The notes beneath the pieces are model-generated. The model was not told where the DNA came from. It ran no database searches and was given only the letters and a program-made list of their open reading frames with translations. Source: Nyssa sinensis (Eukaryota > Streptophyta > Magnoliopsida > Cornales > Nyssaceae). Taken from it: DNA of 64,000 bases. Position numbers and translations under genes: made by a program. The stretch spans positions 23,882,307 to 23,946,306 of the forward strand of contig CM018035.1 of assembly GCA_008638375.1 (NCBI GenBank), written 5' to 3'. Shown piece by piece: positions 44,601 through 55,977 of this stretch (the stretch's first letter is position 1; the number at the start of each line of letters is the position of its first letter).

Positions 44601-45599
44601 TGGCCGAGATAGTCAAAATACACTAATGACTTGTCCCATTTGGACTCCGGGATATTTTAGAATATTTAATTAATTAAATTAATTAATTAATTAATTAATT
44701 TAATTTAATTAATATTTTATTAATAATTTATTAATATTTAATTCTGGTGGGCCTAACTGTAATTTCTCCAAAGTTCAGGGGTTAAAATGTAATTTTCGAA
44801 AGTTCAGGGTTAAGGTTCAATTTCTAAAAGGTTCAGGGTCAAGGTTCAATTTCCAAAAGGTTCAAGGTTCAAATTGAAATTAGTTTAATTTACTATCCCT
44901 AATCAGGTTAACCAAACAGGGGCTTATCCAGAACAGGGATAGGATATCCCTGTTCCTATTTTAATTTAAAATTTTTAATTTCTTATATCCGTAACCAAAC
45001 GCCCCAATTTAGTTTTTAATTTAAACCAGTGAGCGACACGTGGCAGGGGCGGGTTAGCCCAAGCCCGACCCGACCCGACCCGGACCCGTACAGTCCTCAT
45101 CTCCCCCCCGTTTTTCCGGTAGGGTTCCGGCGGGTCTCCGGTCACCTTCTCCGGGGACGTCGCCGGAACTGCAAAAATCAAGTTTTTAAACTTGATTTTT
45201 TTTGGTGTTTTCAAACCCTCTTTCGATTCCAAACCATCCCAAAGTAATTTTTGGACATTTTAACACTGTTTTGAAGCTCCCAATTGCAATGAAAAGCCTA
45301 GACTCCCCCCCATGGCCGTGACCTGCACATCCATTTTTCTCCCTCATTCTCAACCATTTTGGTTGATTCTTGTCCCTAAATTCTCCATATTTCATGCTCT
45401 ATAAGTTCCAACAATTAAATCTAAGCAATAGGCTACAAAACAGATCATGTATATATGAGATTTCTAGAGAGAGAAAATAATGGGTTTTGTAATTTTACCT
45501 CCGTTTCTCTCTCCTTCTCTTGGTTCAACCTCCTTGTCCTCCCTCTGGCTCTCAGCTTCTCTTTCTCCTTTCTTCTCTCTTCTCTTCACAGTTCCCACT

Positions 45600-45913
45600 C
45601 TCTCTTTGCCTTCACTTTCTCTCTCTCTCTCTATATCTCTCTTTCTCTAATCTCACGATCGGCCTGTTCCTCTCAACTCCCACCACACACACATATACAT
45701 ACAGACCACACTCACACACTTCCAACCACCCTCTTACACACACCATGCCTCCCATGCCCCTTGGAGTGTTTTACACTCCATCACCCACTCACTCACTGCA
45801 CACTCCCACCCACACGGCACACACAATCAGCTTTTATACATATATATATATATATATACACATTTAAATACACACTCATATGTACACACATATACACACC
45901 AAACAATTCAATT

Positions 45914-45946
<33 letters not shown>

Positions 45947-45986
45947 CATAACAATAATAATAATAATAATAATAATAAAAAATAAT
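45600..45986 (+). repeat. CT, CA/TA and (TAA)n microsatellites in LTR
   Basis: Successive CT-rich (45600-45650), CA-rich (45685-45830), (TA)n (45839-45857, 45916-45939) and AATAAT-type (45951-45980) tracts occupy the 3' part of the LTR. They keep long frames open that I do not treat as genes. Confidence 0.85.
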
Positions 45987-46045
45987 GATAACAACTTGAG
46001 AATTTTATTTATTTAAAAAAAAAATTTTCAGGTTGTTACAGTTGG

Positions 46046-48129
46046 TATCCAAATATGATCTCGATTTTTGAGAATGAATGAAACATGTTTGAGTTGGTAT
46101 CTAAACAAGGATTTCCCAAAAAATTAAAAAATAAGAAACAATAGTTTAACCAGCATCAAATCACCTATTCATATTTTCCTCCTCCTTTATACTTTTTCTT
46201 TTCTTCCTATTCATATTTTCCTCCTCCTTTCTACTTTTTCTTGTCTGCCTCTCTATGTGTGTGATAAGAACATTACGCATGCAATATAAATATAACAATC
46301 AAAGTGACAATGATAACGCTGTACTGTGCGACTTGCCATTAATATATCTCGTGGTTAGGGTTCGATAAAGTTACAATCTATTTGATAATGATCATACATA
46401 GAAGATTCTATGGTCAGCAAATTAGAACTTTGCTGACTAAGATCGATATTCGACGAAACTAGTTCGATAACACCGTTTTGTGCAGCGCACCACCAATATA
46501 CCCCGTAGTTAGAGTTTGATAAAATCACAATATATTCAATAATGACCATACATAGAAGATTGGTCAATTCAAAACATCCAAATCATATCTAAAATTAATA
46601 ATCATCAATCATAAGCTCAATTATCCAAATAAGAGCTCTATATTTAGTATTTAGTCAAAATAGTTCAAAGATCAGTAAGAAACTATATAGTGTTTTGAGT
46701 ATCTCACGAAACATTTTCTTGAATCAGAAAAAAGACAATATAGGTATCGATAAATAATTCAAAACATAAAAATTTATGTAATTCGATTTCATGCCTACGC
46801 CCACGGGTAAAAAAGAGAACTTCACTAGTCTGTAAAAGTTATACAAGAGACAAGTACAAGACTCTTAATATATTTGTCTACTGTTTATGTATCATTACCA
46901 TCATACTTCTCATCTATTTATAGGTCCCAATTACAACGTGATAATTTTGCCTATTGATATGAACACATTTAATGCTATCTAAAGACTTACAACTATTGTG
47001 TAGAGACCTGAAATATTTTTTAATTACAAAATATATGTTGATGATAGTGATAATAATAATGATAATATAAATTTTTATTAAGAAATTAAAATGTCATGTG
47101 GAAAGACAAAGAGATGCATGGAATTAAAAGAGGGCTGAAGAAATAAGGAGGGGTAGAAGAGACTATTATCCCCATGTCTTACTTTTGGTCTTTTAAAGTC
47201 AAATCTCTACACACCTAAAACACACACTAGACACACACACATTTATGTAAAAGAGAGAAAAGAAGAGAAAGATAGGAAGAGAAAAGAGAGAAAAAAAGAG
47301 AGGAAAATTAATGCTTTGAGAAATTCTTGAAGACTCTTCAAGAATTGAAACTTTCTTTTGGAAGATTGAATAAGAACAAGCCTCACTCTACCTACAAGCA
47401 CCATTTGGGTAAGAGATTTTGAAGATTCTAGTCAAAATTAGTAAGGGAAAAGTTCAAATGAATAAAATCCTCAATTGTGAAGTTATTTATATTGTTCCAC
47501 TTGATGATGCTTCCTTTTAATGGTTACCTACTTTAACATGTGAGAGCTTAGTTATTTTTTTTTTTTATCCTTGTTGATGATGCATGCTTCATGAGCACTT
47601 GATTGTCACTACACATGAACAAGCATACACATGCCACCACACGTTCTTATCTTGGTTTAGATTTTTCTTACTGAAGTTGTTGTACTGACCCCTACTAGAT
47701 GCAGGAGTAGGCAAAGAGACGGGCTTGAATTGAAGAACCATCTTGATATCATTTTTGGAAGACTATTCTTAGAACATTTTTGGACACACTCCCACTTGTG
47801 CAATCGTGTTAATTTCTTTTCTTTGGAGAATCTTGTTTCATATCTAAATATTCTGGAGGTAAACTATACTACTTGTAAGTTAACTTGCATAGAAGTGGAA
47901 TAAAGATAGTGATCTAAAATTGATAAAAGTAACTAGTACCTTTTGAACCTTATGGAATTTAAATGTTAGAACTCGATTTATAACTAAGTCTCTTGATATA
48001 TTTATGTGATGTTGGAGTTGAGAAATGAAACATGAAGGGTGAATGGAGATGTTGAACTCCTTGATAAAAATACTTGAGTGTTGGATATGATGAAAAACTC
48101 TTACTCTTAGGAAAACTTAGTATAATTCT
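46046..48129. other. Intergenic DNA between two solo LTRs
   Basis: No gene is supported. Two direct duplications are present: a 42-bp unit with ATTCATATTTTCCTCCTCCT at 46166-46249, and a divergent ~155-bp unit at 46328-46410 and 46483-46563, both ending TGA-CATACATAGAAGATT. A purine-rich tract at 47250-47310 resembles those next to LTR 3' regions but was not assigned. Confidence 0.5.
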
Positions 48130-48825
48130 TGTCACGCCCCGAATTCCAACGAACCCGTGGCGCAACTGACGAGACGAAAGGAAAATAAAATAATAAAGAA
48201 ATAAAGGACAATTTAACGGGTTCACTTAACTTACATTCACTTCTGTCAATATACATATAATACATCATTCGGGCTTAAGCCCGTGCATCACAAAACATGC
48301 CCCAACGGGCCAAATATCCTCCTAAGTTCATATCTCCTCCATTTTGCAAGACTTCCTCAAGTCTCAAGTGTCGGGAGCGTCATCTGAAATGTTTGTCTCA
48401 CGAATGGGTCAGCTCAACTGCTGGTATAATATAATGCTAATGCAAGAAACAAAATTAAGGGCGTGGCATGTGCAAGTGTACAGTTATATCTACATGGCAT
48501 TCAACATCATGCATACAATATACTAGCAATAATCTACATGTCATTCAACTCATTGACATAATCTAAGGCGTGGCATGTGCAAGTGTGCAATTATCTCTAC
48601 ATGCGTTCTAAATCATCCATGCAATGTAATAAAAATAATCCACATGCTTTACAAATCGTCCATGCCACATAATAGCAATAATCCACATGCCATCCATATT
48701 ATCCATACAATGTAGTGACAATGCCCATGAAACACCCACACCACTCTACGCCACAACCATGTCAAATTTATGCCATGTCCATGTCAACTCATGTAATGTA
48801 ATGTAATGTAATGCAATGTAATGTC

Positions 48826-48975
48826 ATGTCCCTTCACGGATCGCTCCCGTTGGTTCGGGTACCAAGCACAATATCATGTGCCTTCGCGGATCGCTCCCGC
48901 TGGTTCGGGTACCAAATGCAATATCATGTCCCTTCGCGGATCGCTCCCGCTGGTTCGGGTACCAAATGCAATGTC
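48826..48975 (+). repeat. 50-bp tandem repeat, three copies
   Basis: CGGATCGCTCCCG-TGGTTCGG begins the recognisable core at 48837, 48887 and 48937, so the period is exactly 50 bp. Units differ at only a few positions. A short ATGTA repeat precedes the array. Confidence 0.92.
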
Positions 48976-49595
48976 ATGTCTAAGGAATCATACTATGCCA
49001 ATATGCTTTGATTCTACCATACCATAATACAATCTCAATAAAGCATCATATCCATACCTGAAGTATACTTTAAATGATGTATTACACAATAACATTCAAA
49101 TCAGAAAATCCTTTCATCAAGGTCACATATCATGCATAGTTCATTTAACACATGCTTCAAGTCACATATTTCATAATCCCAACAATTCTAAAAAAAAAAA
49201 CATAATCCACACATTATGCTAACACATGCGATATACACATAGTCATGATTCACATTCATCACCAACTTTCAAAAAGGTAACAGGGAATACATAAACATAG
49301 AAGCAATAAAACTAACATGTGAATCATCAAGTCAACATGGCAGTTATTCCTAAGCTTAATTCTATTTCTTACTTAGCACAATATATCGTACCTGATGGGT
49401 CAGTCTCAACTCAGGAAGATGTACTCGTAGTGTAGCAGAACTATAGTGAAAATACAGAAGGTCAGATCACCTTCTCCTTGCCTTCCTGTATTCCTAAAAT
49501 CATGAAATACAACTTAGTTTCAATTGCTACTTGAATTACGCTATTCATCAAATTTTATGTCTTTATTTTTATGAGTTTCTATTTTGTCAAATTAA

Positions 49596-49920
49596 ACTCT
49601 ACTGTTGAGTCCGGAATGTCGAAGAAAATAGGTTTAGGCTTTCGTAGGAATTCAATTTGGACATCCGAGCTTAAAAGGGCAAAACGATCATTTTGCACTT
49701 TTTACGGTCCTTACATCCCGAGACCTCTTTTTTTAAATCGAATTCTACCGTTGAGTTCAGAACATTCGAAATAATAAAAATCCACTATTCTTTTATTTTA
49801 ATCGGGGTTCGTTTAACTGTGTTCTGACTTAGGAGCATTTTGGTAATTTTTAAGGGTTCCATGGGTCTTTTATTTTTTTGGGATCTCGTCTCACATCACA
49901 GACCTCACCGTTGGTCCTAG
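49596..49920 (+). repeat. Three ~150-bp internal repeats with dyads
   Basis: Dyads: ACTC/GAGT (49596-49599, 49607-49610), GAATTC/GAGTTC (49740-49745, 49753-49758, one wobble) and GACC/GGTC (49901-49904, 49913-49916). Spacing is about 145 and 160 bp, the same as in the 43112 copy. Confidence 0.68.
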
Positions 49921-51821
49921 GAGGTCCAAGATAGTCAGAAAACATATATGACTTGTCTTATTTGGGTTTCGGGCCATTTCGGGGTATTTAATTTAATTAA
50001 ATCAATTTAATTCAATTAAATGATTAAGTGTAATATATATATATATATATTCTGTGCAAATAAGGGCAAGGGACTATCTTGTCCAAGCCGGCTCCATGCG
50101 CTTGCCCCCACGCGCCCCACCACGGTTCGAAACCTAGTGGCCGCAGCCTACCCATTTTTCTCTTTCTCCTTTCTTTTTCTTTTTATTTCTTCTCAACTAT
50201 TAGGCCCAAACCCCTTAAATTTAATTAGGCCCAAAACCCCTTTTTAACCTAACAGACCCATCTCAGCCCACTCAAACAAGCCCAACTCCCTTAAACCAAA
50301 ACGGTAACCCAACAGGAACGGCCCAACTCGCCCCTACGCCCACACGACTTTCCGATCACCTTCCGGTCGTCTTCTCCGGCCATGTCGCCGAAGACCGTGA
50401 CCAACTCTCACGTTCTTCTTCCCATTTTCACGTCCAAACTCCTCTGTTCTTCCATTAAACGAATCCTAAGGACTTCGGGACTTCATTGGGATCACTTTAA
50501 ACCCCAAACACCACCATCCCCGACACGCCCACTTCGATTATTCCGGCCAAAACCCAGATTCCGGCCAACTATATTTTCACATTTTGAGCCCATCCGTTTA
50601 CTGATTGTTTCCATTTTTCTTTCTGACCTTTTTCTGCACTCAAGAGGAACATTTCCTCATCATTTAAATTGAGTTTTTGGTACAAAAATAAAGCAAACCG
50701 AATTATCCTATCAACCTGCAACTCCCATTTTCTAATTCATTTCTTAATCATTTTGATTGATTTCTTTTGCAAAATGACCCACACTTTATATACCACAAGG
50801 TCCAAAAATCAGATCTAACTATCATGCTTTAAAGAAATCAAAACAGAAGTGCACTAACTCACCTATCTTCGGGTTTTCTCTGTGTAGCATCTTGCCCTCC
50901 CTTCTTGTTCCAACTTCTGATTCTCCCTAAAGTCCCCTAAGCCCTCTCTCTCTCTCTCTCTCTTATCAATCTTCGTTCTCTGCTTTTCTTTTCTCTCTAC
51001 CCGAAGCACACAGCCAATATGCTCACATAGATATACACACCTATCACTCCAACACTCAAGGTCAGCCGTAGCCCCACTATTTCTGACTTTCTCTCTTTTC
51101 TTTCCCTTTTCCTTTGCAGAATGCATTAAATGCATTCCTTGTGTATTTGGTTTTCCACACATATATATACATATATATATATATATATTATATGGTACAC
51201 ATACAGTACACACACCACCTCACCACTCAACCGACACACACACGGCTAACCTTGCATACACGCAGCCTGTTGTGCACTCTCATATATATATATATATATA
51301 TTTAATCACATGTATACACACATAGCATATAACATTATATACTTATATATACATACTTAATTACACACATATTACACTCTTATACATATTTGTATATATA
51401 TGCTCATTGCCTAAATTTAAATAAAAAAAAAATGGAGTCAAAGAAATTTAATTAATGCTTATGTAAACAAAAAAATTTATGCCAAATTTTTCGAGCCTTT
51501 ACAATTCTTGTTGGTTTTAATGCATGAAACCTAATGAAATTGATGTAAAAAATATGAAAAATATTTAATAGATATTTGAAAAAGCTACAAGAAAACACAA
51601 GTGATGGGTCAGTCCGACCGCTACTGTTCACCGGTTGACCGGTCCGACTACATTTTTTTTTTTGTTTTCTCCTTTCTTTTCAAGCCTCGTTTGGGGTTGT
51701 TTTAAGGGGCTTTTAGGGCATTGTTTTGAGACTTTAAAAGATGAGATTTGAAAAATAAACCTCATTAAAAAGATGATATTTTTACTAAAGTGTGATTATT
51801 AAAATACTTAACTTATAGAAT

Positions 51822-53953
51822 AGAGTAAATTACACTGACCTCCTCTAAAGTTAGTTGGTATTACATATAGACCCTTATAGTTTGAGAAATTACACTCACA
51901 CACCTTGTCAGAATTTGTTAGGAAACAGATTAAATGATAACGATCAAATGACTTGTATAACCTTAGTTGTTTCAGCATATGCAGTCAAAGAAATGTGTTT
52001 AAAAGTTAACAAAATTAAAAAGACATCTTTGCCTTTTTTTAAACGCATCTCTTTTCTCTCTCCTCTTTAAGAATAAAACACCCAACAGTAAAGCCCTAAT
52101 CTGTTCATATCCAATAATGCAGTTTATTTTCCTCTAGCCCTAATCTGTGTCTCCTCCGACCACATACAAGAGTCCTCCTTGTTCATAGGCTGTCGTGATT
52201 AACGACATAATTTGAATTGGTTCCTCCCCTAGCACAGAATTGCCGACATTTGTATTTGTCCCCTATTCACTATAATGTTCCTCAATGACGCCATTAACGA
52301 CGGGTGCACACCAAGATCACATCATCCACCGAGACTTCTTCTAATTTCTAGTAAAATCAGCTTCATTCTCAGTTTTTTTCCGGCTTCACTCTCATTGCTA
52401 GTGGCGAATTGATCATCCTTTGGAGGCTTTTTTTGTTAGTCTCATCTTCTAACCATACAATTACCATCCAGTAAGTCTCATCTTCCAACCATACAATTAC
52501 CACCAGGTAAGTCTCGAGGATATTTTTTTGGTAGGTAATTTTTATTGTATTTAATAAGAAATAATTGTACAGTTTTGCAAGTATCGAATTCTTCCTCCAT
52601 TGGAGGCTTCTTCTCCAATTGGTATTCCAAACATACACCCACCATCAGGTGGGAAAAAAGTCCGGTGGTGCGGTAACACCCACCATGCTACTGCTATTGT
52701 GACGTAAGCATTGTAGTAAAATTTATATAAATTGATAAAAGTAACACATTACAATGATAACAGCATAGTACTACTGTACCACTTAGACTATTTTTCCATT
52801 AGGTGAGTCTTGCGGACCATTTTTTGGTTGGCAATAGTATTGTATTAAATGAGAAAAAATTGTACAGTTATACAATAGGCATTCCCAAATTAATACACTA
52901 ACAAGAGATTTAGAATAAAAAACAGAGCAAGAGCTCTTCAAAACCCAACAGAGGGATTAGGTAAACTTGAATAAGGGACTATATTTTCTGTAGTGCTCTT
53001 AACGTCAAAAGGTATACTTGGAAATATGGAATTAGTGTCTTGATCCCAATCCTCTATTTCTCGATGCTTGAATGTCAAATTGGTATATTGGCAATCTGGA
53101 TTTAGCCTCTCCAACTTATTGGTATTTTTTCCATACTTTTCTTATATAGTTGATAATTCGCGTAATTAATTTGTAATTATGTTATTTAATTGTGTAATAT
53201 TATATGATATTATTTTTTTTTTAGAAAAGTTTGGATTTACGCTTAATTGGAATGGGAGTAATCTTATTTTAAGAAATTTGGATGTATTACTTTGTGTTCT
53301 TTTAAATTGGGCTATTATGCCCATGAATTCAATCATTAAAATCAATTTATTCTAATTTTAGAAGAAATTTCCATCATAATGTGTTAAAAGAAAATAGAGA
53401 CAATTAATAGAAAACTTTAAACTTTAATTTAATTTTAAAAAATATATTTAGTTTTAGTTTAATTTCAAAGTAATATAAACCTTTTTTTAGATCACATTAC
53501 ATGAAATTTTTAATACATAAATAAATGGCAATGGTATAATTAAATATTCTTTTCAAAAAATAGAATATAAAATAAAATTTATTTAATAATGCTTGGTTGA
53601 GTCCGGAGTGTGTTTGAGAGAGTGTAGGGACTAGAGAGAGTTTGGGAGTCCGAAGCTTTAATAAGCTCCTTAAGGGTAGAATAATCCTCTTGGTATTTTT
53701 AGTTAGGGGCAAAAATATAATTTTGTGGCATCATGCAATGGCTTTATAGTCTTTTTTTTTTTCATAATAAGGGCACTTCGGTAGTTAAAAATTACAAAAA
53801 GCATCTTCCATTCCACTCACTAACGGCCAGGTAACGGGAGGGGGAATCTGTTCTGACAACAAAACCAAAGGAGAGGTCAGTGTAATTTTTAAAACATTAG
53901 GGGTTAGTGTATATTTTCACTAAACCTCAAAGGAGGTCAGTGTAATTTACCCT
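51822..53953. mobile_element. TIR element, probably Mutator-like
   Basis: The left end AGAGTAAATTACACTGACCT is inverted at the right end (from 53953, minus strand: AGGGTAAATTACACTGACCT). Similarity continues for about 100 bp (TAATTACACT-GACC blocks). Flanks share an 8-bp near-repeat, tatagaat (51814-51821) and taaagaat (53953-53960). Long TIRs with 8-10-bp duplications suggest a MULE-type element. No transposase is encoded. The interior has a duplicated ~80-bp block (52503-52580, 52797-52880) and a 37-bp tandem at 52436-52506. Confidence 0.6.
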
Positions 53954-54029
53954 AAAGAATAAGGATCACGAGTCACAATCGGGTTTTAGAAATCGGGCCA
54001 TGACATACCTAAGCTGCAAATGTTGACAT

Positions 54030-55427
54030 TAGTGATGGTGGAGATCCACTTTTAATAGTTTTATAAGACTCTCCCTTTGATGTCTACCATAAGAATGAAT
54101 AACTCGATTCTTTGTAAGACATATTTTCAACATCCTTCAAAGGATTGATATTCCCAATTGAGAAAAACATCCTCCCCTTTATATGAATTTGATTTCTTCA
54201 ACATGACATATCTTTGAGATGGCGTATTATACACTTATATATTAGTTTCTAGAAAGATGTTGTTGGCAATGCTTTTGTGAACATATTTGCTAGATTATCA
54301 TTTGAACGTATCTGTTGCACATTGATATCACCATTCTTTTGGAGCTCATGTATATAAAAGAACTTTGGTGAGTTATGCTTAGTTATAATCTCCCTTAATA
54401 TAGCCTCCTTTGATTTGTGTAATACATGCTGCATTATCTTCGTCTATTACTGTTGGACTATCTTTAATTGAAGAGAATCCACGTGATTCCCGAATATGTT
54501 GGACCATAGATCTCAGCCATATACATTCACAACTTGTCTCATAAAGTGCTAGAATATTTCAAAATGATTTAAAGACATGGCAATCATTGTTTGTTTGGTA
54601 GATCGCCATGATATAGCAGTGTTGCCACAAGTAAACACATATCTAGTTTGTGATCTAGCTTTATGTGGATCAGATAGATATCCAACATCTGCACATCCGA
54701 CTAACAGTGATTTGAATTTTCTTGAATAAAATAAGCCCATATCAATTATTTTTCAAAGATAACAAAATATATATTTGACACCATTCTAATGCCGTATAGT
54801 TGGAGCAGAACTATATCTTGCCAACAAGTTAACAACAAATGCAATGTCTGGTCTGATACAAATTATAAAATACATAAGAGGACCGATTGCACTAAGATAT
54901 GATACTTTAGGACCAAGGATCTCCTCATCATTTTCACGAGGGTGCAAAAGATCTTTATTCACATCAAGTGATCAAACAACCATAAGAGATGTTAATAAAT
55001 GAGCTTTATCCATATAAAATCGCTTTAGAACTTTCTTTGTATATGCATATTGATGTAGGAGGATTACTTTTGAAAAGTGCTTAATCTGCAAGCTGAGACA
55101 AAGTTTTGTTTTTCGTTGATCTTTCATTTCAAACTCATACTTCAAATAGGAAGTAGTTTTTGTAAGATCTTTAGGTGTCCTAACAAGGTTTAAATCATCA
55201 ACATATACGCTACTATGGAAAATCCATTGTCTGACTTCTTTATGAAAATACATGAAAAAATTAGATTATTCACATATCTTTCTTTTAATAAATATTCACT
55301 AAGGCGATTGTACCACATGCGTTCTAACTGCTTCAATCCATACAAATATCGTTGTTGCTTGATTAAATACATGCTTCGAGATTACACATTATTTGCTTTA
55401 GACATTTTAAATCATTTAGAGATTTTC

Positions 55428-55458
<31 letters not shown>

Positions 55459-55977
55459 CCACTATCAAGTGATCCATATAAATATGTTGTGACTACGCCC
55501 ATAAGACGTATATCAAGTCCTTCAAAGATTATTAGACTAATCAAAAATTGAAACGTAATTGCATCCATTACAAGAGAGTATGTCTATTCATAATCAACAC
55601 CAAGTCTCTGCGAGAAACCTTGTGCTACTAGTCTGGCTTTATATCTGATGATTTCATTTTGCTCATTACATTTTCGTATAAATACCTATTTGTACCCTAT
55701 AGGCTTTATGCCTTTAGGCATTTGGACTACAGAACCAAATACTTCTTGTTTTGCTAACGATTCTAACTCAGCCTGTACTCCTTCTTTCCACTTTAGCCAA
55801 TCATTTCCTCGTTGACACTGTTTGACGTTTTGTGGTTCAGGAACTTCACCACCTCTAGTGATTTCAAAGTGATATTGTGAAGGCAAATATATGATTAACA
55901 ATAATATCACTTCGATCCTATATATCTCCACTAGATATATAATTTATTGAGATCTCTTTATTTTCAAGTACCTATAT
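54030..55977 (-). pseudogene. copia C reverse transcriptase and RNase H
   Basis: From 55931 downward: GNDWLKWKEGVQAELESLAK (RT entry), [61 protein letters not shown], a polymerase YVDDLNLV at about 55195, FEMKDQRKTKLCLSLQIKH, a damaged LARYSSAPT block, GYLSDPHKARSQTRYVFT and AISWRSTKQT (RNase H), and NDNLANMFTKALP at about 54270. A (TA)n microsatellite (55428-55453) interrupts the frame. Stops and frameshifts are present throughout. Confidence 0.9.

Larger units (their letters stand above)
43112..46040 (+). mobile_element. Solo long LTR with 5-bp target duplication
   Basis: This 2,929-base unit starts TGTCACGTCCC and ends GGTTGTTACA. It is flanked by perfect 5-bp repeats gttgg (43107-43111 and 46041-46045). 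TG...CA ends and a 5-bp duplication are LTR hallmarks. No gag-pol is present, so it is a solo LTR or a non-coding relative. Order of parts: conserved 5' block, ~150-bp dyad repeats (44275-44600), (TTAATTAA)n, a GC-rich zone with CCGGTCACCTTCTCCGG (45137-45153), CT and TA/CA microsatellites, terminus. The first 0.5 kb is close to that of the copy at 48130. Confidence 0.9.
48130..51503 (+). mobile_element. Solo long LTR with 5-bp target duplication
   Basis: This 3,374-base unit starts TGTCACGCCCCGAATTCCAA and ends GAGCCTTTACA. Perfect 5-bp repeats attct flank it (48125-48129 and 51504-51508). It belongs to the same family as 43112-46040: shared blocks include ATCTGAAATGTTTGTC, AATATAATGCTAATGCAAGA and TTCTTACTTAGCACAATATA. 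It has no coding region. Specific to this copy are a 50-bp tandem repeat and a (TA)n next to a CT-rich zone. Confidence 0.9.

Noticed and set aside
45455..45985. 176-codon open frame in the solo LTR
   Set aside because: It consists of translated CT, CA, TA and AAT microsatellites.
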